Shown here: one piece after another, positions 11,362 through 24,900 of the stretch
How the letters are laid out: each line of letters opens with the position of its first letter
Position numbering within the stretch: position 1 is the first letter of the stretch
Assembly (NCBI RefSeq): GCF_041381155.1
Contig: NC_091137.1
Coordinates: 27,263,351-27,327,350 of the forward strand
Reading direction: 5' to 3'
From: Argopecten irradians
Taxonomy: Eukaryota; Mollusca; Bivalvia; Pectinida; Pectinidae
DNA: 64,000 nucleotides
The notes under the pieces: model-generated
Seen by the model: the letters and a program-made list of their open reading frames with translations, nothing else
Databases searched by the model: none
Told to the model about the DNA's origin: nothing
Program-made: the position numbers and the translations under genes

Positions 11362-13152
11362 CCTTTATTTCCTCCAATATTGAAGAGTTTACAGAAAACA
11401 AGAAATAAAGAAAGAAACATTCTAACATACACACGTTACACACATATATACATATCTATCAATACAAGAAAATATAATTAGATATTCGACTACATTTCGC
11501 CATTATCTAATGGCGAAGAATGCTTATAATAATTAGCTACAAACATATGTAGATGAGACATCACAAATGATACATGCAGTTTGTAATAACAGATACAAAC
11601 TGTATATACGTATCAAAAGTCTATATATGAGGCTAGCACAAAAACATACATAATACAAAGACTCTGGAGTTCACAAGATTAAGTATACATATAACTTCAG
11701 TTGAAGTTAATACGATCAAATATTTGCTTAAAAAAGGTCAGTTATGAATACCACTTTGTACGAACATTTTGTTAACAATAATAATTGAATTTAGTCTAAA
11801 GTTTTCCAGGTCATTTTGAGATAAATGGTAGTTAAATAGTCCACCAAGAAGAACATGCAGTAGATGATATTTTGACATTGAATTGAGATAAAAAAAACAA
11901 AATCTATATCTTTCACAGTACTGAGAATACACCACAGTTGGTCTCGCAAGTTCTCAGTGTGGCTACATTCAAGTAAATAGCACCATTGAATAATAATTTT
12001 AATAAATTGTTAGAAAAACATTTTTTTCATAAAGGGGTTTATTTTGGTCACGAAAAATAGTTAAATTTTGCCATGTACGTTATCCTCATGCATGGCTATG
12101 TAGCCATCACATGTTCAAATACATTTCTTCCATTATTTTAACTAAGATGTGAGATCCTGTTTCCAAGAATAGACAATAAAGTAAATATTTATCAGGTAAT
12201 ATGTGACCTATATGATATACGGTAAGTATAGCTGTCACTGTGAATTACTCAACACCCGGGGCCAGCTACGGATAAACACGCGGACAAGTCTAATTAGTGT
12301 CACTTGAAATCACAAAAATATATGCCTCAGGACAAACCCGTTAGCGTTAAAGGATTTCGATTCTGATAGCGAGATATGTGTTCTACATTTGCCCACTTTT
12401 TAGAGAACAAAGAAAAGTGTTGATATAGGAGAACAAAGGAATACCAATTATAGTCAGTTGCATATTAATTTTTACCTGTGTTCGTTTACCTGTCTACATG
12501 TAGTTTGTCAAAGTGGGGAAATAGAGAGATACCAATATATACAGTACAGGAAGTACTATATATATTTTTTTGCATTTGACAGACAAATATACACAATATT
12601 CAGACAGTGTCTCTGTCTCCATTAAAACTTCATTTAATGTGTTTGGTTTATTTTGGATAGTTAAACGGAGAAAAATATTTTATATGTTACATCTTTAGTA
12701 ATTTCACTATTGGAATAAGAATAAAGACAAAATTGCATCCAAGTTTTAGGAGAAGTGTCACAAAAAGGGCAAGATTTTTTTTAAACTGTTGCAATTTCAA
12801 GAATTTCTAAGTATGAGATATTAATAAATCAAATATACTTTCTTGTCAGAATGTTACCCTACGAAAAGTGTAACCCTCAAAACATATGCATTTGAATTAA
12901 CATAATCTGATTTTTACTTTTCTCATGTATATAATCAATGTACATCACTTTTATTACACTATACAAAACCTAGGCATTTCTACAGAATATAGACTTCTGT
13001 AGAATGCCATTAAACATTGTACTATAACTGAAGAACAATGATAACCATTAACTTTTCTATCATTGTGAGAAATTGTTCAGTGTTTTGTTGATTTTGAAAT
13101 TCTGTTAAACTATCAGAAACATATATCACATGTGTATTTGTTTCTGAAACTA
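11362..13152. other. AT-rich stretch, no gene recognised
   Basis: Only short open frames without domains are present (for example 11738-11935 minus). No splice-bounded exon with recognisable protein was found. Confidence 0.45.
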
Positions 13153-13320
13153 TATACGGTAAAACTCTGGTTATTTCGAACCAGCGGATAGTTCGAAAAC
13201 GCAATTTTTTTCCGGAAAAACAGTATTATTTTTTTGAGCTAGTGATAGTTCGAATACTGATTTTTTTTTATACAGTAATCGATCCTATTTTGGATAGTTC
13301 GAACATGTCAAATTATGAAC
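13153..13320. mobile_element. Possible pogo/Tigger-like transposon end
   Basis: The stretch starts 'tatacggtaaaactctggtt' and has repeated 'gatagttcgaa' words at about 13188, 13246 and 13292. Tigger/pogo elements commonly have ends of the type cagt-aaacctcg-taattcgaa at TA target sites. No matching opposite end or transposase was seen, so this would be a solo remnant. Confidence 0.35.
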
Positions 13321-14190
13321 GTAATATAAGATTTATGTTGGCAAATTGGCGCCTTAAAAATGACGATATATTGCAGTATATATTTCAGTAGAATTGTCGA
13401 AAGATAGTTTCTAATGAAAAGAGGTTTTGTTTGCCTAACATAGGAAAAGAATTAAAACAACCTAATAATAAAGGCAAGTTTATCGGACTTGTATACTATA
13501 TCATAAGCAAATTTGATGTTTTTCTAGAGTTCAAAAGTTATAACTCAACCTAATTTACCAGCTTACCTACAGTTTACTGTTAATAAACCACCGCGACTTG
13601 TCATAAATGTTGTTTCTTATGCTTCCCGTGCAGTAATTGACGACAAAATAGCAACTTGTTCTGCGTCTATATTTAGTGAACTATATATATGATATATACA
13701 CATAATTTTATTTGTTCTTCTTGACATCTTGACAAAGGGGAAGATCGCCTCGAAAATTCGACAATCTTTTGTCCACACTGTTAGAATTACTTCTTTGCCC
13801 TATATAATATATACACACACAGATGTTCTAACTATTAACATGTTATTTATAATTGAAACTTGTATTTTTTATTTCGGGAACGTATCTTATTGTAATTTTA
13901 GTCGAATTACTATAAAATAATTTATTGCTTTACATTACGTCATAATCTATTTTAAAATCTTGTGGGCGTGTCATACCCCTGTAGGAGCCTCATGCCATAC
14001 ATTCCTTTGTGCGTCACCAGAACCGCTTTACTCCTTAAACCTTCCGCTATTTCTGAAATGTTTTATATGTATATATATCATAAATTTTAATAATTATTAC
14101 ACTATAACTATCACACTAGCATACAAAATGTTATGTTAATAACGATGTTTTGTTTTGTAATAGAGTTAACTGTTTTGAGCGCGTTTAAAG
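13321..14190. other. No gene recognised
   Basis: AT-rich sequence. The small open frame at 13729-13920 has no recognisable features. Confidence 0.4.
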
Positions 14191-14229
14191 CTCTGAACTT
14201 TTTCTTCGCGGAGGAATATATCGAGACGG

Positions 14230-14237
14230 TATAAATA
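14230..14237 (+). promoter_or_regulatory. Candidate TATA box
   Basis: TATAAATA lies in a locally GC-richer context (gcggaggaatatatcgagac before it, gacgctagagtcatacaggc after it). It stands about 240 bp upstream of the ATG at 14475, so it could serve the weak gene candidate there. Context is the only support. Confidence 0.35.
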
Positions 14238-14474
14238 GCAATAAACCGACGCTAGAGTCATACAGGCAGGCGTATCGGGAAGAAAGAAGACGCGTGAAGA
14301 CTGCTTATGTGATTGAAGATTATATTAGGACAACTTTTTTCGATTTAAATGTGAAACTATGTGACATTTTTCATCATTGACTGTGTTAATATATCTAAAG
14401 GTTCATTGGATGTGAAGATTTTGATTGGGGAGAAGATTCTGAACGAAAAATATGGGAAATCGTGAAAATCCAAT

Positions 14475-15855
14475 ATGGCGGCTGATCGGATCGATGGCGT
14501 TGGGATGTGGCGTCATTTGAGAAGGGGGATCATGCCGAGAAAATATCTTAATTTGAAGATGAATGAAGGGTTTGAAAATGATAATTGTAGAGTTCTAATC
14601 AGTATGGTAATGTATGGTAATATCAGGTTAGTCGGTCTTTACTCAATGTTTGGTAGACCTTAGTATTGTCATTTTCCTTTGTTCAGATAACCTCTTGTAG
14701 CCTAATGCGAGAACATATCAAATTAGGTTTTATTTGAATTGAGCTGTATACAAATATGTCGATTTAGTTGTATAATTTTTATTCAATAAAATATGTAGGT
14801 TTTAATTAAATAATCATCCTTTGTTTTGATGTTGCCTTGCGCCTTTAAAATTGCATTGTTTTCACATGTTATCTTCCTTTCTATTCTATATTAGCTATCC
14901 TGAATTCCTTGACTGGCAAAGGTCGACTACATTATGGTCTAGATTCGGCCGCCAAGGTTCCCCTTTAGCCTAGCTGAATACACGAGTCCGTTTTAGTGAC
15001 CCTGAGCAGTGGCCAACAAATCGTTTCCCGACCAATGAGTCTACGATATGGTTCTTCGACAATGCCATGGCTATTCGAATCCCACGAAAACTAGTCTGGC
15101 AGACGTGTCCATTTGACTATTCAAAAGTGTGACCTGTCCTTCCTTTAAAGGAATTCTGGGATTCATTGTCTAAATATTGAACTACAATGTCCTGGTTATG
15201 ATCAACCAAGTCACCTGTTCATGCCTTGCTGTCTACAGTCCCTCTTCAAAGCTTAATTGTCTGTCGTCGAGTTGTCAGCGGTTACAGTAAATTAGAGGAA
15301 TTATGGTTTGCTCTTAACTTGAATGTTTAAAATTTAAAAATTTGCATGAATTAATTAAGTGAAATTCTAAAATTTCAAAAGCAGTTAAACTACCAAAGCA
15401 AATTATCCATTTTCAAAGTTTAATATTTAAAATATAGATTTGAATTTTGGAATAGTTTGCATGTAACTTGTTTCTTTTTTAAGCAAGATGTTCAGTATGA
15501 AACATTTTCTTGTTATAGATGTTTTAAATGCACATCTGATGACCATCATGAAGTAAAAAAATATATTCAAGAAGTCCTGGGGACACATTATTTAACAAGG
15601 GAGTGGTGCAAGCATATCAACAGAAAAGATATCCATGATCTTGTCCCTGACATGTTGAATGATGACATGACCAAGCTCAAGAATCTTGTCGAGTTTAGGC
15701 TTTGTCCAATAATGGCCCTGTCCCACATCAACACACAGTATACTACACGATTAACAGCAGTGACCCACAGACTACATAGTGGTGAAAGTAGTTCAACAGC
15801 TCCCGCCAGACAAATCCCGGCAGAATGGTTTGGTATTTTTAGTTTTTGTCTGTAA
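14475..15855 (+). CDS. Weak two-exon gene candidate, unknown product
   Basis: Exon 1 would run 14475-14606, starting MAADRIDGVGMWRHLRRG and ending ...CRVLISM at a GTAATG donor in phase 0. Exon 2 would run 15496-15855 after the acceptor TTCAG, in the same phase. It reads YETFSCYRCFKCTSDDHHEV, later LTREWCKHINRKDIHDLVPD, with stop TAA at 15853-15855. The joined frame would be 163 residues. Exon 2 has balanced, gene-like composition and several Cys/His residues, but I do not recognise the family. It could continue into further exons, since it has no clear domain end, or be part of an unrecognised transposon gene. A TATA-like site lies upstream. Only the in-frame splice pair and the composition support it. 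Confidence 0.3.
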
Positions 15856-18800
15856 TTGAAATTAATTTGTTAAAAACAATTGAAAAATAATTGTTTAAAA
15901 GAAGCTAGCAGTGTTTACTTTGTAAGCCTTGGTGTTTGGTATGTTTTCTTGTTTATTGCAAGCAAATGCCGTAGGACTAGGATGCTGCAGAGCTGAATAT
16001 GTAAGCATTTCGAAAGGTTAAAAAGAAGCTTCCAGCGCCGCATTTCCTTCCAGAATCCCTACTCTCTGACAAGTTGGTTGATATCTGCATTCGATTCTTG
16101 CCATTCTGCAGTATACAAGAAATAGGCCTACGACCCTTTATTGGTGGTATATTTCTGGTCTGTTTCATTAACTCCATCTAAAAAAGCAAGGAAGGCTTGT
16201 ATTGAAATTGAGCCAAATGATAACGGGGTATAAAGAAAATGAAATAATAACATTAATACTCGAAGTTATAACTTTTGACGCAAAAAAAACATGGTTTAAC
16301 ACCACTTTTATAATTGAATATTGAATTTCTTCAGTCTTAATTTTGAAGAAATCTTGTTTTGGCTTGTAAATCTAGCAGATTGACAGACGGGAATCTGATC
16401 AAGCTGTTTTTAAATCCGGTTCATCTCTAATCAACTTCAATCCTCAATAGCTCGCACATATATCGGAAGATGCAACAGATTGAATCTGATGAAATGGCAG
16501 ATAGAGGTACTGGATACTGGTTTAAAAATGAGGTTTCCAAAAGAAGGTACAGGTATAGTTGCCCAATAATGGTATAAAGGTCATGATCACGAGGGTAAGA
16601 ATTAAAATTAATTTTGCAATTGAAGTGAGAATGTTTATAGAAATGCATAACCATAGAATCCTAATAGAAGGTAAACTTTTAGACTTTACCAAGATTGCAT
16701 ACTGCATTGGTTTAACTTGCCATGGTAATAAACAATTTACAATTCTGAAACTGTCTAAGGGATAACAATATTACAGGATATAATAGGTTGGATTGTTTTC
16801 AAATATTTTGATTTGAGAAAAATAAAATTGATAGAAAATGTTTTTGGGCTAAAGGAACTTTCCTTGATTTATTTGAAATATTTTCACAGTCTTTCTTTAC
16901 CCATTTCAATCCAGTTATGACCATCCCAGTCTTCTGATGACTGTTAGCTAAGAACGATTTTCCTTGGGAAAATGATTGGCATCCCTTGCACTCCTCTAGC
17001 AACTGACCCTTGTCTGCACTAGTTAATCTAAGAATTACAGCCATGATTTGTTGGAAAGACGATTTCCCGCCAATGAACATTTCCTTAAAGGTGGTCCACA
17101 GACTTTGGGGACCGTCATTCATCTTGTCCTTTAGTGTGCCGATCGGTGACACTGGAAAAATTTCAGACTCTCTGAACGGTGGATAAAGGTAGAAGGTAAA
17201 GTTTGTGGTTTTCCAAAGTTTTGAATTGAATTGCTATTATTTAATATCAACACAGACAGAATGTGCTGTAAACAAATTGAAATCTTAGCCAAGACCTTAA
17301 GAATATTCAAGCTTTTGTATAACACAAATTTACTTGGCACCCAGTACTCTTTTGCCATTAAAATTTGAGAAATACTAGTAAAAAGAACTTATCTGGTACT
17401 TGACCAGACTTTTGTCTGGCCATACAATATATTAATTATAACCTTGAATCCTAGATTAGCCTTTCCTTGGAAATTCATTTTCTGAAAGAATTAGCATTGA
17501 ATAAAAGACTGGGGAAGAATATGCAGTACAAAGTCCTGACGAGTAGGCAACTTTGAAAACCAGGGAAGAAAAGCAGAGAGTACATTCAAACTATAAAGGT
17601 AACAAGAGAAAAGGTACAGCAAGCATACTTAAACAAAAACCATGTGTAGGTGTTGCTATGAATTATTTTCCAAAACCCTCGTAAAGTTGACCGATATATA
17701 TTTTTATTAAATCATTATTTTCTGATAATTGTATGAAAATAAACACAAAAGAAGTATTGCAATTGGATTTTGATAAGTACAGAGTGCTTGCAACCATGCC
17801 CTTGTGCTACATGTATAAATGGAAAATTGTCTGAATGCTTGCATCTTGCTTTAAGAATTACTCTGCGTGTAATTCCTGCAATATCATTTTGATTAAGTGT
17901 TTGATAACAAATATATCATGTTTGAAGAATAATGTGTTTTGCAAAATATGCAATTGCAATACTTTTCATCAATTGTGTTGAAATATAGTGTCAAAACTGA
18001 AAACCCTACATCAACATTCCATGCCCTAAATTAATATTGAAATTAAAAAAACCTTTGATTGGCTGAAATGCTGTGTGTCTAATAAATTCTTGAAAGCAGG
18101 TCTTTGATGACATGTAGAATTGATACAGAAATGAAGAATGAATTCCCAGTCAAGATTAAATATATGGACTTCAATTGTGCAAGAGTTTTGGTTTGAGAAT
18201 GTCTTCACACACAAGATTTATAAGAAAAAGCTGGTACATGCAGTCTGAACAACCGAAACAGTTGAAGTTTGAAATACCCATCACCACATCCTCCGGTCTT
18301 AAACCATGTAACTCAACACAAAGCAAGAGTTTGAGGTTGGAAAAATTCCGTTATAAAGAGTTGGACGGTTGAGACTCTCTTATACTATCGAGCCAGAGGT
18401 TGATGAGGTAAGACTATTTCAACCAAGTTAAATGGTGAAAACTCATTGATATACATGTTAAATTTAATAAGTGAACCAAAATTGTTGGTAAGGCCACTTT
18501 GTATAAATTAAGAAAAATGTCGGTCTAACACGACGTGTAGCTTGTAAAATGGCAAATACATGCAACAAACGCTAAATATAAAAGATGTGAAACACTGCCT
18601 GCAAGATATTCCAGTAAACCTAATCAAATTGGAGTACTTAAAAACGATAACAGCTTCAGTATTTAAATAAGAAGTAAAGTAAATTTTTGTTGAATTGATT
18701 AAGAAAATATTTGGAAAAAAATGCATTCAATGGATATTTTGGTCCTCCAATTTGATAATATTTACTGGAAAATTGTGCAAATGCATATTCAGTAGATCCT

Positions 18801-18919
18801 GAGTGATGCTAGTCAAAGATCAAAGCGACATACAAGGGCATATTCGATTGGACCAACAGTTGGTACAGACTTGTACAGATATGGAGAATATGGCCAACAA
18901 TACAATCGTGCAAGATAAA
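15856..18919. other. Intergenic, nothing firmly recognised
   Basis: The longest open frame is 16799-17152 on the minus strand (117 codons, SPIGTLKDKMNDGPQSLWTT near its start). A splice-acceptor-like TTTTTCCAG stands before it on that strand, so an exon of an unknown gene is conceivable. A plus-strand stretch around 16022-16130 (LPAPHFLPESLLSDKLVDI) is similarly ambiguous. From about 18830 the sequence grades into the following array. Confidence 0.3.
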
Positions 18920-21900
18920 TTATACCGAGGGTAACGGGACAACACTACTGAGGGTAAAGATGCAATAGAACCAACACTACCAAGGGTAATGATATATACT
19001 GAGGATAATTGTACAATAAGACCAACACTACTTGGGGTAAGGTATAACAGGACCAAAACTACTGATGGTAATGGTACAAAAGGACCAACACTACTGAGGG
19101 TAATGGTACAACAGGGACAACACAACTGATGGAAATGGTACAACAGGGACAACACCCCTGATGGTAATGGTACAACAGTGACAACACCCCTGATGGTAAT
19201 GGTACAACAGTGGTACAACAGTGACAACACTACTGAGTGAGGGTAACGGTACAACAGGGACAACACCCTGATGGTAATGGTACAACAGGGACAACACTAC
19301 TGAGTGAGGGTAACGGTACAACAGGGACAACACTACTGAGGGTAATGGTACAACAGGGACAACACTACTGAGTGAGGGTAATGGTACAACAGGGACAACA
19401 CTACTGAGTGAGGGTAATGGTACAACAGGACCAACACTACTGAGGGTAATGGTACAACAGGACCAACACTACTGAGTGAGGGTAATGGTACAACAGGGAC
19501 AACACTACTGAGTGAGGGTAATGGTACAACAGGACCAACACTACTGAGGGTAATGGTACAACAGGACCAACACTACTGAATGAGGGTAATGGTACAACAG
19601 GACCAACACTACTGACTGAGGGTAATGGTACAACAGGACCAACACTACTGAGTGAGGGTAATGGTACAACAGGGACAACACTACTGAGTGAGGGTAATGG
19701 TACAACAGGACCAACACTACTGAGTGAGGGTAATGGTACAACAGGACCAACACTACTGAGTGAGGGTAATGGTACAACAGGACCAACACTACTGAGTGAG
19801 GGTAATGGTACAACAGGGACCAACACTACTGAGGGTAATGGTACAACAGGACCAACACTACTGAGTGAGGGTAATGGTACAACAAGGGTAATGGTACAAC
19901 AGGACAACACTACTGAGGGTAATGGTACAACAGGACCAACACTACTGAGGGTAATGGTACAACAGGGACAACACTACTGAGGGTAATGGTACAACAGGAC
20001 CAACACTACTGAGGGTAATGGTACAACAGGACCAACACTACTGAGTGAGGGTAATGGTACAACAGGGACAACACTACTGAGGGTAATGGTACAACAGGAC
20101 CAACACTACTGAGGGTAATGGTACAACAGGGACAACACTACTGAGGGTAATGGTACAACAGGACCAACACTACTGAGGGTAATGGTACAACAGGACCAAC
20201 ACTACTGAGTGAGGGTAATGGTACAACAGGACCAACACTACTGAGTGAGGGTAATGGTACAACAGGACCAACACTACTGATTGAGGGTAATGGTACAACA
20301 GGACCAACACTACTGAGTGAGGGTAATGGTACAACAGGACCAACACTACTGAGGGTAATGGTACAACAGGACCAACACTACTGAGTGAGGGTAATGGTAC
20401 AACAGGGACAACACTACTGAGGGTAATGGTACAACAGGACCAACACTACTGAGGGTAATGGTACAACAGGGACAACACTACTGAGGGTAATGGTACAACA
20501 GGGACAACACTACTGAGTGAGGGTAATGGTACAACAGGGACAACACTACTGAGTGAGGGTAATGGTACAACAGGACCAACACTACTGAGGGTAATGGTAC
20601 ACAACAGGACCAACACTACTGAGGGTAATGGTACAACAGGACCAACACTACTGAGGGTAATGGTACAACAGGGACAACACTACTATGGAAAACACTACTG
20701 AGGGTAATGGTACAACAGGACAACACTACTGAGGGTAATGGTACAACAGGGACAACACTACTGAGGGTAATGGTACAACAGGACAACTGAGGTAATGGTA
20801 CAACAGGACCAACACTACTGAGGGTAATGGTACAACAGGACAACACTACTGAGGGTAATGGTACAACAGAGACAACACTACTGAGGGTAATGGTACAACA
20901 GGACCAACACTACTGAGGGTAATGGTACAACAGGACCAACACTACTGAGTGAGGGTAATGGTACAACAGGGACAACACTACTGAGGGTAATGGTACAACA
21001 GGGACAACACTACTGAGGGTAATGGTACAACAGGGACAACACTACTGAGGGTAATGGTACAACAGGACCAACACTACTGAGGGTAATGGTACAACAGGAC
21101 AACACTACTGAGGGTAATGGTACAACAGGGACAACACTACTGAGGGTAATGGTACAACAGGGACAACACTACTGAGGGTAATGGTACAACAGGGACAACA
21201 CTACTGAGGGTAATGGTACAACAGGACCAACACTACTGAGTGAGGGTAATGGTACAACAGGGACAACACTACTGAGGGTAATGGTACAACAGGGACCAAC
21301 ACTACTGAGGGTAATGGTACAACAGGACCAACACTACTGAGGGTAATGGTACACAACAGGGACCAACACTACTGAGGGTAATGGTACAACAGGGACAACA
21401 CTACTACTGAGGGTAATGGTACAACAGGGACAAAACTACTGAGTGAGGGTAATGGTACAACAGGGACAACACTACTGAGGGTAATGGTACAACAGGACCA
21501 ACACTACTGAGTGAGGGTAATGGTACAACAGGACAACAACACTACTGAGGGTAATGGTACAACAGGGACAACACACTACTGAGGGTAATGGTACAACAGG
21601 ACCAACACTACTGAGGGTAATGGTACAACAGGACAACACTACTGAGGGTAATGGTACAACAGGGACAACACTACTGAGGGTAATGGTACAACAGGACAAC
21701 ACACTGAACTGAGGGTAATGGTACAACAGGGACAACACTACTGAGGGTAATGGTACAACAGGGACAAACACTACTGAGTGAGGGTAATGGTACAACAGGG
21801 ACAACACTACTGAGGGTAATGGTACAACAGGGACAACACTACTGAGGGTAATGGTACAACAGGGACAACACTACTGAGGGTAATGGTACAACAGGGACAA

Positions 21901-24900
21901 CACTACTGAGGGTAATGGTACAACAGGACCAACACTACTGAGTGAGGGTAATGGTACAACAGGGACAACACTACTGAGTGAGGGTAATGGTACAACAGGA
22001 CCAACACTACTGAGTGAGGGTAATGGTACAACAGGGACAACACTACTGAGGGTAATGGTACAACAGGACCAACACTACTGAGGGTAATGGTACAACAGGA
22101 CAACACTACTGAGGGTAATGGTACAACAGGGACAACACTACTGAGGGTAATGGTACAACAGGACCAACACTACTGAGGGTAATGGTACAACAGGGACAAC
22201 ACTACTGAGGGTAATGGTACAACAGGACCAACACTACTGAGGGTAATGGTACAACAGGACCAACACTACTGAGGGTAATGGTACAACAGGACCAACACTA
22301 CTGAGGGTAATGGTACAACAGGGACAACACTACTGAGGGTAATGGTACAACAGGGACAACACTACTGAGGGTAATGGTACAACAGGGACAACACTACTGA
22401 GGGTAATGGTACAACAGGGACAACACTACTGAGGGTAATGGTACAACAGGACCAACACTACTGAGGGTAATGGTACAACAGGGACAACACTACTGAGGGT
22501 AATGGTACAACAGGACCAACACTACTGAGGGTAATGGTACAACAGGGACAACACTACTGAGGGTAATGGTACAACAGGGACAACACTACTGAGGGTAATG
22601 GTACAACAGGACCAACACTACTGAGGGTAATGGTACAACAGGACCAACACTACTGAGTGAGGGTAATGGTACAACAGGGACAACACTACTGAGGGTAATG
22701 GTACAACAGGGACAACACTACTGAGGGTAATGGTACAACAGGGACAACACTACTGAGGGTAATGGTACAACAGGGACAACACTACTGAGGGTAATGGTAC
22801 AACAGGGACAACACCACTGATGGTAATGGTACAACAGGACCAACACTACTGAGGGTAATGGTACAACAGGGACAACACTACTGAGGGTAATGGTACAACA
22901 GGGACAACACTACTGAGGGTAATGGTACAACAGGGACAACACTACTGAGGGTAATGGTACAACAGGGACAACACTACTGAGGGTAATGGTACAGCAGGGA
23001 CAACACTACTGAGGGTAATGGTACAACAGGGACAACACTACTGAGGGTAATGGTACAACAGGGACAACACTACTGAGGGTAATGGTACAACAGGACCAAC
23101 ACTACTGAGGGTAATGGTACAACAGGGACAACACTACTGAGGGTAATGGTACAACAGGACCAACACTACTGAGGGTAATGGTACAACAGGGACAACACTA
23201 CTGAGGGTAATGGTACAACAGGACAACACTACTGAGGGTAATGGTACAACAGGACCAACACTACTGAGGGTAATGATACAACAGGGACAACACTACTGAG
23301 GGTAATGGTACAACAGGGACAACACTACTGAGGGTAATGGTACAACAGGGACAACACTACTGAGGGTAATGGTACAACAGGACCAACACTACTGAGGGTA
23401 ATGGTACAACAGGGACAACACTACTGAGGGTAATGGTACAACAGGACCAACACTACTGAGGGTAATGGTACAACAGGACCAACACTACTGAGGGTAATGG
23501 TACAACAGGGACAACACTACTGAGGGTAATGGGACAACACTACTGAGGGTAATGTACAACAGGGACAACACTACTGAGGGTAATGGTACAACAGGGACAA
23601 CACTACTGAGGGTAATGGTACAACAGGACCAACACTACTGAGGGTAATGGTACAACAGGGACAACACTACTGAGGGTAATGGACCAACACTACTGAGGGA
23701 CAGGGACAACACTACTGAGGGTAATGGTACAACAGGGACAACACTACTGAGGGTAATGGTACAACAGGGACAACACTACTGAGGGTAATGGTACAACAGG
23801 GACAACACTACTGAGGGTAATGGTACAACAGGACCAACACTACTGAGGGTAATGGTACAACAGGGACAACACTACTGAGGGTAATGGTACAACAGGACCA
23901 ACACTACTGATTGAGGGTAATGGTACAACAGGGACAACACTACTGAGGGTAATGGTACAACAGGACCAACACTACTGAGGGTAATGGTACAACAGGGACA
24001 ACACTACTGAGGGTAATGGTACAACAGGGACAACACTACTGAGGGTAATGGTACAACAGGGACAACACTACTGAGGGTAATGGTACAACAGGACCAACAC
24101 TACTGAGGGTAATGGTACAACAGGACCAACACTACTGAGGGTAATGGTACAACAGGGACCAACACTACTGAGGGTAATGGTACAACAGGGACAACACTAC
24201 TGAGGGTAATGGTACAACAGGACCAACACTACTGACAGGGTAATGGTACAACAGGGACAACACTACTACTGAGGGTAATGGTACAACAGGGACAACAACT
24301 ACTGAGTGAGGGTAATGGTACAACAGGGACAACACTACTGAGGGTAATGGTACAACAGGGACAACACTACTGAGGGTAATGGTACAACAGGACCAACACT
24401 ACTGAGTGAGGGTAATGGTACAACAGGGACAACACTACTGAGGGTAATGGTACAACAGGGACAACACTACTGAGGGTAATGGTACAACAGGACCAACACT
24501 ACTGAGTGAGGGTAATGGTACAACAGGGACCAACACTACTGAGGTGAGGGTAATGGTACAACAGGGACAACACTACTGAGTGAGGTAATGGTACAACAGG
24601 ACAACACTACTGATGAGGGTAATGGTACAACAGGGACCAACACTACTGAGGGTAATGGTACAACAGGACCAACACTACTGAGGGTAATGGTACAACAGGA
24701 CCAACACTACTGAGGGTAATGGTACAACAGGGACAAACACTACTGAGGGTAATGGTACAACAGGGACAACACTACTGAGGGTAATGGTACAACAGGGACA
24801 ACACTACTGAGGGTAATGGTACAACAGGGACAACACTACTGAGGGTAATGGTACAACAGGACCAACACTAATGACTGAGGGTAATGGTACAACAGGGACA

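Noticed and set aside
13955-14480. LTR-like block with TATA box
   Set aside because: No matching second LTR, primer-binding site or gag/pol sequence was seen nearby. No retrovirus-like or other capsid-bearing element could be supported anywhere in the window.
16799-17152. Minus-strand exon with an acceptor-like TTTTTCCAG in front
   Set aside because: No recognisable domain, no partner exon found, and codon content not distinct from the surroundings. Kept only as a remark.
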